The notes beneath the pieces are model-generated. The model saw nothing but the letters and a program-made list of their open reading frames with translations, was not told the origin of the DNA and did not search any database. From an uncultured Phascolarctobacterium sp. (GTDB lineage Bacteria > Bacillota > Negativicutes > Acidaminococcales > Acidaminococcaceae): a stretch of DNA of 64,000 nucleotides. The position numbers were made by a program, and so were the translations under genes. The stretch is taken from NCBI GenBank assembly GCA_900547415.1, contig URGS01000008.1:6540-70539 (forward strand). The letters are read 5' to 3'. Positions 36,592 through 43,999 of the stretch are shown piece by piece; the stretch's first letter is position 1; every line of letters begins with the position of its first letter.

Positions 36592-37050
36592 TTATAAAGT
36601 ATTTTCTCTGCAAATTCCAATCACAATTTGATACAATTTCTGCAGTGCAACATCATTTTTAACCGCTAACTCACGTAGACTCTCATATTCGGGATAATAC
36701 TCTGTTTTTCCTTGATTATCGCAGGCTTTTACCAAAGCAGGACCATAGGGGGTATTTACTTCTATAATTTTACGAGGCAAAACAGTTCTTTCCATAGCTA
36801 TATGCCTAATGCCTATAGTTGTGGTTTCACGAAAGATAATTTCTTTCAAAGCAGCTGCATGCTCAGGGGCAGCAATTACTACCAGCTCCCATGCAGGTCT
36901 GTTCTTTTTCATATACACAGGCTTGTAGTGTACATCCTTAGCTCCTGCAGCCAGCAGCAGCTCCATAGTATAGGCTAAAACCTCACCAGAGCAGTCATCA
37001 ATGTCACTTTCCAGCTTAATAACTATATCATGCTCAGCAGCTACTGCAGT
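36592..37050 (-). CDS. larC: LarC C-terminal part, reached by -1 frameshift (LarC2)
   Basis: The C-terminal 152 residues of the nickel insertase LarC. The frame opens only at the A run (37050-37058): the -1 frame has a TAA formed by the last T of TCT and the first two As. Read from ACT at 37050 it gives TAVAAEHDIVIKLESDIDDC and then SGEVLAYTMELLLAAGAKDV, the conserved LarC2 opening. An ATG at 36966 exists but would delete that conserved DIDD(C/M)(S/T)GE part. In Lactobacillus plantarum larC is also split and joined by programmed frameshifting, so this is expected biology rather than a broken gene. It finishes the larB-larE-larC operon. Confidence 0.88.
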   Translation of the reverse strand, partial: TAVAAEHDIVIKLESDIDDCSGEVLAYTMELLLAAGAKDVHYKPVYMKKNRPAWELVVIAAPEHAAALKEIIFRETTTIGIRHIAMERTVLPRKIIEVNTPYGPALVKACDNQGKTEYYPEYESLRELAVKNDVALQKLYQIVIGICRENTL

Positions 37051-38009
37051 TTTTTTTTAGAGGCCTCTGCTTCAATAAGCATGGCTCTTAAAATACTGGG
37101 ACGCTCATAGGTACGCTTGCCTGCACCTAAGCCGATTCTTTTGATAGTAAAACCATTAGGCAGCTCAGCAGAGGTTTTTAGAGCCGCAGCAGCTGCAGCA
37201 CCTGTAGGAGTAACAAATTCACCTTGTACAGGTATAATTTCCACCTTTAAGCCATAAGCCTGCATAATATTAGCTACAGCAGGAACGGGTACTGGCAGAA
37301 TGCCATGCTGACAACGAATGGTACCGCTGCCCTCGCACAGCTTAGGTACAATAACCTCAGTTATGCCCAGACTGTCAACGCAAACAGCAATAGCTACAAT
37401 ATCAACTATGGAATCAACTGCACCAACCTCATGGAAATGCACCTCAGACTTGGACACTCCATGAGCCTTAGCTTCAGCATCGCCTATAATATCAAAGATT
37501 TTTAAAGCAATTTCTTTGGCCCCTTCAGTAATTTGAGTATTATTAATAATGGCGATAATATCAGCAAGAGCTCTGTGCTCATGATGATGATGGTGATGAT
37601 GGTGCTCGTGAGTATGTTCATGCTCGCCGCAATGGTCGTGGTGATGATGCTCGTGAGTATGTTCGTGTTCGCCGCAATGGTCGTGGTGATGGTGCTCGTG
37701 AGTATGTTCGTGTTCGCCACAATGGTCGTGGTGATGATGCTTGTGAGTATGAACGTGTTCCTGCTCACCATGAAGATATGTCATATCGTGGTCATGATTT
37801 TCGTGCTCCGCATCCAGAACTACATCAAAATCGCAGCAGACAACGCCAGCCTTTTTTACAGTGCTGATTGCGTAGGTAAAGCCCTGTACAGGAAGATTGT
37901 CAAGAGCTTTAGCCAAAGCCTCCCTATCAGCACCTAAATCTAAGAGAGCAGCTACCAGCATATCGCCGCTGATGCCGGAATTACATTCTAAATATAAGCA
38001 ATTTGCCAT
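37041..38009 (-). CDS. larC: LarC N-terminal part (LarC1), nickel insertion into pincer cofactor
   Basis: The first 322 residues of LarC, which uses CTP to place nickel into the pyridinium dithiocarboxylate mononucleotide and gives the cofactor of lactate racemase. The start YLECNSGISGDMLVAALLDLGAD is the family signature. Residues about 78-150 are a His-rich linker with repeated HHHHDHCGEHEHTHE units, longer than in most LarC proteins. EVGAVDSIVDIVA and the late LPNGFTIKRIGLGAGKRTYERPS are conserved. It stops at TAG right after TCT-AAA-AAA-AAA-CTG-CAG; slipping back one base on the nine-A run joins LarC2. Confidence 0.93.
   Translation of the reverse strand: MANCLYLECNSGISGDMLVAALLDLGADREALAKALDNLPVQGFTYAISTVKKAGVVCCDFDVVLDAEHENHDHDMTYLHGEQEHVHTHKHHHHDHCGEHEHTHEHHHHDHCGEHEHTHEHHHHDHCGEHEHTHEHHHHHHHHEHRALADIIAIINNTQITEGAKEIALKIFDIIGDAEAKAHGVSKSEVHFHEVGAVDSIVDIVAIAVCVDSLGITEVIVPKLCEGSGTIRCQHGILPVPVPAVANIMQAYGLKVEIIPVQGEFVTPTGAAAAAALKTSAELPNGFTIKRIGLGAGKRTYERPSILRAMLIEAEASKKKLQ
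37601..37760 (-). repeat. 45-bp tandem repeat in larC
   Basis: Three and a half copies of a 45-base unit (37601-37645, 37646-37690, 37691-37735, 37736-37760 partial) differing by only a few bases. Each encodes the 15-residue unit HHHHDHCGEHEHTHE. The near-identity of copies suggests recent expansion by slippage; copy number may differ between strains. Confidence 0.92.
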
Positions 38010-38069
38010 AATTTATTCTCCTTCACTCGTAAAGATTACTATTCTATCATAAAATTTCTTTAACAAACA

Positions 38070-38894
38070 TTATTGCAGACCAATGTTCATACTACCGCTG
38101 CTATACCCGCCTAAATCCAAAGCAGTATAAGCAAAGCCTAATTCCTTAAATTTATGGAGGATAGCAGACCTGTTGTCTATAATAACAGCCATGTCCTCCT
38201 GCAGCACCTCAATACGTGCCAGCTCGCCATGAACACGCACTCTAAATTGGCTCAGTCCTAAATCGTACAGCATTGCCTCTGCAGCCTCTACCCTAGCCAG
38301 ACCATCTGCCGTAATTTCTTCACCATAAGCAAAGCGTGATGCCAGACAGGCGTAGGAAGGCTTGCTCCATTCTGCCAAGCCCAGCTTTTTGGCTAAAATA
38401 CGTATTTCAGCCTTAGTCAGCCCCGCTTCCTTCAATGGGCTTGTAATCTGCAGCTCCTTAAGGGCACGGAGTCCAGGACGATAATCTCCCATATCATCCA
38501 TATTGGAGCCCTCCACAAGAGTATAAGCCCCCTGCTCAGCTGCCAAGGAAGCAAGTCCAGTGAACAAGGATTTTTTACAATGATAGCATCTGTCAACAGG
38601 ATTACTCCTAAAACCAGGTACCTGCAGCTCATCAAATTCATATATAAGCTGGGCAATGTTCCTAGAGCTGCAAAATTCTCTTGCCTCATTCTGCTCTCTT
38701 AAAGGTACCACTCGCGATACCGCAGTGACCGCAATAGCATTTTTTCCCAATACTCTATGAGCAACAGCTAAAAGCAATGCTGAATCCACACCGCCTGAAA
38801 AGGCAACTGCAACCTGCCCCAGCTGCAAGAGAATATTTTCTAATATCAGCAGCTTTTCCTCTGCTGTTTTCATAAGCATATTATCCATAATCAT
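38070..38894 (-). CDS. larE: LarE, ATP-dependent sulfur transferase of pincer cofactor synthesis
   Basis: Converts the biscarboxylate mononucleotide to the dithiocarboxylate. The PP-loop SGGVDS (about residues 33-38) adenylates the substrate. Conserved cysteines are in DRCYHCKKSLF (about residue 105) and in the SYACLASRF segment (about 180), where the sacrificial cysteine of known LarE lies. I cannot tell from sequence whether this enzyme is sacrificial or uses an iron-sulfur cluster. The start is one base after the larB stop, with several in-frame ATGs (38894, 38888, 38879, 38873). Confidence 0.93.
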   Translation of the reverse strand: MIMDNMLMKTAEEKLLILENILLQLGQVAVAFSGGVDSALLLAVAHRVLGKNAIAVTAVSRVVPLREQNEAREFCSSRNIAQLIYEFDELQVPGFRSNPVDRCYHCKKSLFTGLASLAAEQGAYTLVEGSNMDDMGDYRPGLRALKELQITSPLKEAGLTKAEIRILAKKLGLAEWSKPSYACLASRFAYGEEITADGLARVEAAEAMLYDLGLSQFRVRVHGELARIEVLQEDMAVIIDNRSAILHKFKELGFAYTALDLGGYSSGSMNIGLQ

Positions 38895-38895
38895 A

Positions 38896-39639
38896 CTATT
38901 TTACAGCTAAACGGTTGATTTGCGTAGCGATATAGCCAGCACCGTAGCCATTATCTATATTAACAACAGAAACACAATTAGCACAGGAATTAATCATAGT
39001 CAAAAGTGCAGACAAGCCATTAAAGCTTGCACCGTAACCTACAGATGTAGGAACTGCAATTACAGGATTAGAAACAAGGCCACCAATTACGCTGGCAAGA
39101 GCACCCTCCATACCTGCAACGGCTATGACACAGTTAGCATCCTGCAGCACCTCTACCTTGGACAGCAGACGATGAATACCGCTTACGCCAACGTCATAGA
39201 GACGCTCTACCCTTGTTCCGAAAAACTCCGCTGTTTGTGCAGCCTCCTCAGCAACTGAAATATCTGCAGTACCAGCAGTACATACTGCAATCTTGCCAAC
39301 ATGCTTTTTATCAGCACGCTCCAGCTTTAGAGTTCTGGCTACAGCATCGTACTTAATTTCAGGAAGAACGGCCTTAACCAGCTCGTACTGCTCCTGAGAT
39401 GCACGTGTGCCAAATACCTCGCCATACTCCTTGTACAGACGCAGATAAATAGCCTGCAGATAATCATCGGGCTTGCTGCTGCAGTAAACAACCTCGGGAA
39501 AACCGGAACGCAGCTCTCTATATGTATCTAGCTTGGCAAAGCCTAAATCCTCATAGGCCTTACGCTTAAAATAATGCTCTGCTTCAGCTACAGTCATGCT
39601 GCCGCTTTGTACAGACTCCAAAACTTCCTTTATTTCCAA
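38896..39639 (-). CDS. larB: LarB, nicotinic acid adenine dinucleotide carboxylase/hydrolase
   Basis: First enzyme of nickel-pincer nucleotide synthesis; it carboxylates the pyridinium ring and cleaves the phosphoanhydride. The C-terminal PurE-like domain is clear (AVCTAGTADISVAEEAA, VIAVAGMEGALASVIGGLV, IAVPTSVGYGASFNGLSALL). At 247 residues it is full length. The start codon is TTG at 39639 with GGGAGG eight bases upstream, which may limit expression. larE and larC follow directly; larA itself is not in the window. Confidence 0.94.
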   Translation of the reverse strand: MEIKEVLESVQSGSMTVAEAEHYFKRKAYEDLGFAKLDTYRELRSGFPEVVYCSSKPDDYLQAIYLRLYKEYGEVFGTRASQEQYELVKAVLPEIKYDAVARTLKLERADKKHVGKIAVCTAGTADISVAEEAAQTAEFFGTRVERLYDVGVSGIHRLLSKVEVLQDANCVIAVAGMEGALASVIGGLVSNPVIAVPTSVGYGASFNGLSALLTMINSCANCVSVVNIDNGYGAGYIATQINRLAVK

Positions 39640-39943
39640 TGGTTATACCTCCCTGGAGAATCTTCATAGCTTTATCGAAGGCATATGACCTAAGCTTAAC
39701 ATACTATATATTAGAGTATACTTCATAGGCGAAAAAAGAACAAGTAAAGAGTTATCACTGCAGCACCGCAGATTAATAATACCTTGGGAACAAAACTCCT
39801 TAAAGCCCTCTTGAGCAGCACCTTGCTAAAATGGCTTAGGGCAATCCTAAAAAGAGCATCAAATCCCCTGTTAAAAAACTGTTTTCATGTATGCAGCGTT
39901 TAATACCCGTCAAATAACAGCACCTAGTATCTTACTAGAAATA
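39640..39943. other. Intergenic region between larB and tRNA-Asn
   Basis: About 300 bases. It holds a weak minus-strand promoter-like pair (TTGTTC near 39738-39743 and TATACT near 39715-39720, 17 bases apart) that could serve larB, and a short open frame described separately. No known RNA or mobile element is recognised. Confidence 0.4.
39723..39821 (-). CDS. Possible 32-residue membrane peptide
   Basis: An open frame from GTG at 39821 to TGA at 39723. It reads VLLKRALRSFVPKVLLICGA then AVITLYLFFFRL, a basic segment followed by one hydrophobic helix. The frame stays open further upstream (to 39884) with an amphipathic sequence but no ATG. No clear ribosome binding site is present, so it could equally be a gene remnant or chance. 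Confidence 0.2.
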   Translation of the reverse strand: MLLKRALRSFVPKVLLICGAAVITLYLFFFRL

Positions 39944-39977
39944 CAAAAAAGCTCCGAACGCTTTCACGCTCGGAGCT
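39944..39977 (-). terminator. Intrinsic terminator after tRNA-Asn
   Basis: Stem AGCTCCGA / TCGGAGCT (39950-39957 with 39970-39977), then a T run on the minus strand; eight bases past the tRNA 3' end. Confidence 0.9.
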
Positions 39978-39984
39978 GAATTTC

Positions 39985-40060
39985 TGGCTCCCCGAGTAGG
40001 ACTCGAACCTACGACGCCCTGATTAACAGTCAGGTGTTCTACCGACTGAACTATCGGGGA
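39985..40060 (-). tRNA. tRNA-Asn (anticodon GTT)
   Basis: 76 bases on the minus strand including encoded CCA. The acceptor stem pairs TCCCCGA with TCGGGGA, the anticodon loop reads CTGTTAA (anticodon GTT) between complementary CCTGA/TCAGG arms, and the T loop GTTCGAGTC is intact. It has its own consensus promoter and terminator, so it is a single-gene unit. Confidence 0.97.
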
Positions 40061-40099
40061 AGAACAGGATGTTTAGCATTGCTCAACATCACGAATGTT

Positions 40100-40128
40100 A
40101 TTATACTTACTTTTTGCTGCTTTGTCAA
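40100..40128 (-). promoter_or_regulatory. Consensus promoter of tRNA-Asn
   Basis: Perfect TTGACA (40123-40128) and TATAAT (40100-40105) on the minus strand, 17 bases apart, 40 bases before the tRNA. Confidence 0.92.
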
Positions 40129-40181
40129 TAACTTTATAGAAAAAATTTTAATTTTTTCATTGTAGAGTTTATAGCCTGCTT

Positions 40182-40811
40182 TTATTTGCGGGTAAGCTTG
40201 TAAATCAAAGCATTGCAGATTGCTGCAGCTACGTTACTGCCACCTTTTCTGCCGCGTGCTACTACGTAGGGAATACCGGTTTTCATGATGATTTCCTTAG
40301 ACTCTACTACATTTACAAAGCCTACAGGAACGCCAATTACCAGCTCAGGCTTAATCTTACCTTCCTTCACCAGCTCATCCAGACGAACCAGTGCAGTAGG
40401 AGCATTGCCTACAGCAATAATAACAGGGCCTTCAATGGTGCAAGCCTTCTCCATGCAGGCAGCGGCTCTAGTAGAACCAGCCTCTTTAGCACGCTCTGCA
40501 ACATCAGGATCAGCCATAAAGCAAACTGCCTTAGCACCAAGTTTTGCCAAGCCCATTTTGTTAATACCTGTGCAAGCCATGTTGGTGTCAGTAACAATGG
40601 TTGCACCCTTCTCCAGAGCGGCCAGAGCCTTATCTACTACGCCTTCGGAGAACATCATGTTGCGTGCATAGTCAAAATCTGCAGATGTATGAATAACACG
40701 CTTTACAATATCAATTTTTTCAGGATCAAGCTTGATTTGGCCCAATTCCTCGCCAATGATTTCCATGCTGCGTTTTTCAATGTCAGCAGGCAATACGTTT
40801 TGTAATTGCAT
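40182..40811 (-). CDS. cbiC: Precorrin-8X methylmutase (CbiC/CobH)
   Basis: Moves the C11 methyl group to C12, giving cobyrinate. The catalytic histidine is in RVIHTSADFDY (His41), and TDTNMACTGINK and GNAPTALVRLDEL are family motifs. At 209 residues it is full length. It is the last gene of the cobalamin operon; only an AT-rich, weak hairpin lies beyond it before the tRNA promoter. Confidence 0.95.
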   Translation of the reverse strand: MQLQNVLPADIEKRSMEIIGEELGQIKLDPEKIDIVKRVIHTSADFDYARNMMFSEGVVDKALAALEKGATIVTDTNMACTGINKMGLAKLGAKAVCFMADPDVAERAKEAGSTRAAACMEKACTIEGPVIIAVGNAPTALVRLDELVKEGKIKPELVIGVPVGFVNVVESKEIIMKTGIPYVVARGRKGGSNVAAAICNALIYKLTRK

Positions 40812-40819
40812 AAATTATC

Positions 40820-41350
40820 CTACCTTTCCACGCCAGTACGTGCCGGAATACCCTTATCAAAGGGATGCTTACGCTTCATGATTTCAGAAACATAGTCAGC
40901 AAGCTCAATCAACTCATCTGCAGGCTTGCGTCCTGTCATGACAACTTCCAGCTTCTGAGGCTTGTTTTTAAGAAAATCAATCAGCTCATTAATATCAAAA
41001 ACACCTGTGTTGCAGGCACCAATAACTTCATCTAAAACCAAAAGGTCTATCTTTTCATTAGCACATTTTTCCCTGACCTTTGCAAAAAGCTCTGCATGCT
41101 CTTCACGCACCTTAGCTTTTTCCTCTGGTGTCATTTGAAAGGTGAACTTTTTAGTTTCCTTACCACGCATAAGCTCAATATTGGGAAGAAGTGCAATGCT
41201 GTTAAGCTCACCAGTAGGTCTGCTCTTTAAAAATTGAACAAAAAGCACCTTATTACCATGACCACAGCAGCGTACAGCAAGACCTAAGGCTGCTGTAGTT
41301 TTGCCCTTGCCATCGCCAGTATAAATGTGAATCAGACCGCCATCTTTCAT
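40820..41350 (-). CDS. cobO: Corrinoid adenosyltransferase (CobO/BtuR type)
   Basis: Attaches the 5'-deoxyadenosyl group to cobalt. The P-loop GDGKGKTTAALG (about residues 12-23) is the CobA/CobO type, and LVLDEVIGACNTGVFD holds the Walker B region. At 176 residues it is normal. Its start overlaps the cbiP stop by one base (TAATG). Confidence 0.95.
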   Translation of the reverse strand: MKDGGLIHIYTGDGKGKTTAALGLAVRCCGHGNKVLFVQFLKSRPTGELNSIALLPNIELMRGKETKKFTFQMTPEEKAKVREEHAELFAKVREKCANEKIDLLVLDEVIGACNTGVFDINELIDFLKNKPQKLEVVMTGRKPADELIELADYVSEIMKRKHPFDKGIPARTGVER

Positions 41351-42870
41351 TACAGTCCCGCCTCCAGAATTTCTCTGATTTTATCCATATCCAGATTTTT
41401 ACGGACACCATCAGCTAAAATATCGTATTGCTGTTTTTTATATTCAGCAAAATTAATAGTCTTGATATCCTCTGGTTTCAGACCCTTTTGTGCCAACAGA
41501 GCTTCTACAATAGCAGCAGCAATACCATCTCCATCAAAAACGCCATGGACATAGGTTCCGTAAACATTCATGTTGCCTTCTACATTTTGAGAACCCTCAA
41601 GCATGGACTCACCATCTTCATGAACAGGACGGATTTTAGTCAATGCAGACTCTGGGGGAAATTCTGTAACGCCGGAATGAATTTCGTAACCATAAAGGGG
41701 CATACCGCTCAACTTGGAAAAAATACCCTTAACCTGACCAAAATTACCCTTCATTTGAATGGTACGCTTCTTTTCGATAAAGGAGGTTTCTACATTTAAA
41801 AGTCCTAAGCCAGGAGTATCTCCTCCCTCTTCCACGCCGTAGGGATCGGAAATATTTTTGCCCAGCATCTGATAGCCGCCGCAAACGCCAAAGACTACAG
41901 TACCCTTGCTGGCCTTTTTAAGAATCATAGCCTCCATACCGCTTTGGCGCAGCCATTTCAAATCGCCAATGGTATTTTTAGTGCCAGGAATGATAATCAT
42001 ATCAGGGTTGCCCAGCTCTCTGGGATTTTTTACATAGCGCAGGGATACGCCAGGAATAAGCTCAAAGACGTTAAAGTCAGTATAGTTGGACATTCTGGGA
42101 ATATGTACTACTGCAATATCTACAAGCTGTACTTCGCTGTGACCGGAAATGCGCTCAGAAAGGCTATCCTCGTCTTCAATATCTACATCCAGCATAGGCA
42201 TGACACCTACAATAGGAATACCTGTTTTGTCTTCAATCATCTTAAGACCGGGACGCAGAATTTCTATGTCACCACGGAACTTATTGATGATAATGCCTTT
42301 AATCATGGAACGTTCTTCCTCATCCAGAAGCATTACAGTACCGTAAATTGAGGCAAATACGCCGCCGCGATCAATATCAGCAACTAAAAGCACAGGAGCC
42401 TTAGCCATTTTAGCCATGCCCATATTAACAAAGTCATCCTTGTTAATGTTTATTTCAGCAGGACTGCCTGCACCCTCAATAACAATCACATCATGATCAG
42501 ACGCGAGAGTATCAAAGGCCTCCATGATTTTAGGACGCAGTGTATGCTTCATTTTGTAGTATTCACCTGCAGTCATGGTACCAATGGCTTCACCAAGAAC
42601 TATTACCTGAGAGCCCTTGTCACTAGTAGGCTTAAGAAGAATTGGGTTCATAAGTGCACTTGGCTCAATTCCTGCAGCCTCAGCCTGTACAACCTGTGCA
42701 CGTCCCATCTCTGCTCCATCACGGGTAATGTATGAATTCAGAGCCATATTTTGTGACTTAAAGGGAGCCACGCTTTTGCCGTCCTGATGCAAAACACGGC
42801 AGAGTCCTGCTGTTACCAGGCTTTTGCCGGCATTGGACATGGTGCCAACTATCATAAGAGCTTTAGTCAT
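41350..42870 (-). CDS. cbiP: Cobyric acid synthase (CbiP/CobQ)
   Basis: Amidates four side chains of adenosyl-cobyrinate diamide with glutamine and ATP. The N-terminal BioD-like domain begins IVGTMSNAGKSLVTAGLCR; the C-terminal glutaminase domain has the catalytic cysteine in VFGVCGGYQMLG and the histidine in YGTYVHGVFD. At about 506 residues it is full length. The ATG at 42870 is preferred over the GTG at 42879. It overlaps the upstream ApgM-like gene. Confidence 0.96.
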   Translation of the reverse strand: MTKALMIVGTMSNAGKSLVTAGLCRVLHQDGKSVAPFKSQNMALNSYITRDGAEMGRAQVVQAEAAGIEPSALMNPILLKPTSDKGSQVIVLGEAIGTMTAGEYYKMKHTLRPKIMEAFDTLASDHDVIVIEGAGSPAEININKDDFVNMGMAKMAKAPVLLVADIDRGGVFASIYGTVMLLDEEERSMIKGIIINKFRGDIEILRPGLKMIEDKTGIPIVGVMPMLDVDIEDEDSLSERISGHSEVQLVDIAVVHIPRMSNYTDFNVFELIPGVSLRYVKNPRELGNPDMIIIPGTKNTIGDLKWLRQSGMEAMILKKASKGTVVFGVCGGYQMLGKNISDPYGVEEGGDTPGLGLLNVETSFIEKKRTIQMKGNFGQVKGIFSKLSGMPLYGYEIHSGVTEFPPESALTKIRPVHEDGESMLEGSQNVEGNMNVYGTYVHGVFDGDGIAAAIVEALLAQKGLKPEDIKTINFAEYKKQQYDILADGVRKNLDMDKIREILEAGL

Positions 42871-43999
42871 TACATTCACTCTCTTTCATCAAATAATCAA
42901 GTATGTGTTGGTAATTTTGTATTTTCTCAGCTTGTCTCTGACAATTAATAGCTGAGGCGATTACAGGAGTCTCCCCTCTGCCATGCTTGCCGGAAACGGA
43001 GCTGGTAACATGGTCGCCGCAAATAATAATTTTTAGAGGCTGTGAGTAATTTTTTAAAATATAATCAACAAACTGGTTATCAATCTGCTCAATAAAGTCC
43101 GCCTTGCCCTTATAATCATAGCGGTGAGCTGCTTCATCACTGCCATTAAAATGAGCAAGAACAAAACTATTATCCTGCAGCAGCTTAACTGCCGCCTCCG
43201 CCTTAGCCTTAATGTCTGTGTCAACATCTCCTGTAGCACCTGCAGGCACTACAACCTTCATGCCAAGAGCCAGGCCAATGCCTTTGACAATTTCCGCCTT
43301 GCACACAGCAGCTCCCCCAAAGCCATGAAGCTCACGAAAGCTGGGCAAAACAGTACGCTCTGACGGTCCCCATGGATAAAGCTCGTAATGAATGCCGTTG
43401 CCGGCAAAGGGCTCTAAACGCTTGTGGGCCTCCTGAAGAAAATAGCTTACAGAAAGAGATGTCTCCATAAGCTCCTTTAGGAGTTCATCATAGCTTTCGC
43501 CAACACTTTCATGTGGCGGAGCAATGGATAATCCTAAAACCGACTGCTCTTTATTCATAATCAGCAGATTACGATATTCGGACAAATGGAGGAATTCTAT
43601 ATCCTTTAATATGTCATTGCATGCTTGAGCAGCATTACGCATTTCTGCAAAAGACAGTCCCTGTCCATTAAATGCTGCCAGCTTGCCTTCGTCATTTACT
43701 GCAACTAAATTACAGCGGAGCACCATTTCATACTCCGAAATATCCCTATCATGAGCTAATAGCTCCAAATAGGCTCTATTTGCAGGAATATGCTGCTTAT
43801 CAACACCTAAGAGCCTTAGTATGCAGCTGCAGCTTTCAGGAACAATATCATCTTCACAAATGCTGACATGACCTAGGGTTCCCTGCTTTTCCAAAGCATC
43901 CATTACTGGATGATGAGAGTGCTGGAAAGGCGTTTGTCCCTGCCATTCAGCAATAGGCTCATCGCCTAAGCCGTCAATAAGAATTAGTAAGGAGTGCAT
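42863..43999 (-). CDS. ApgM-like alkaline-phosphatase-superfamily enzyme in the cobalamin operon
   Basis: A 378-residue protein related to archaeal-type cofactor-independent phosphoglycerate mutase. The metal-binding start LLILIDGLGDEP, the possible catalytic serine region VPESCSCILRLLGVD and the C-terminal IICGDHVTSSVSGKHGRGETPV are typical of the superfamily. Its place between cobD and cbiP, with overlaps on both sides, points to a step in the cobalamin nucleotide loop or aminopropanol arm. Candidates are alpha-ribazole phosphate phosphatase, or making threonine phosphate for CobD (relatives have been proposed as homoserine-kinase analogues). Neither can be chosen from sequence alone. Confidence 0.7.
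   Translation of the reverse strand: MHSLLILIDGLGDEPIAEWQGQTPFQHSHHPVMDALEKQGTLGHVSICEDDIVPESCSCILRLLGVDKQHIPANRAYLELLAHDRDISEYEMVLRCNLVAVNDEGKLAAFNGQGLSFAEMRNAAQACNDILKDIEFLHLSEYRNLLIMNKEQSVLGLSIAPPHESVGESYDELLKELMETSLSVSYFLQEAHKRLEPFAGNGIHYELYPWGPSERTVLPSFRELHGFGGAAVCKAEIVKGIGLALGMKVVVPAGATGDVDTDIKAKAEAAVKLLQDNSFVLAHFNGSDEAAHRYDYKGKADFIEQIDNQFVDYILKNYSQPLKIIICGDHVTSSVSGKHGRGETPVIASAINCQRQAEKIQNYQHILDYLMKESECND

Noticed and set aside
36592..37050. larC considered as a pseudogene by frameshift
   Set aside because: Both parts are well conserved, the break is exactly at a slippery A run, and a programmed frameshift is known for this gene.
37601..37760. Possible CRISPR array because of regular repeats
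   Set aside because: The 45-bp units are contiguous with no spacers and encode an in-frame histidine-rich peptide.
37533..37937. Met/Val-rich plus-strand frame of 134 codons
   Set aside because: It is the antisense of the larC histidine repeat; low-complexity mirror only.
40131..40160. AT-only hairpin as terminator of the cobalamin operon
   Set aside because: The stem has almost no G-C pairs, so I do not count it as a terminator.
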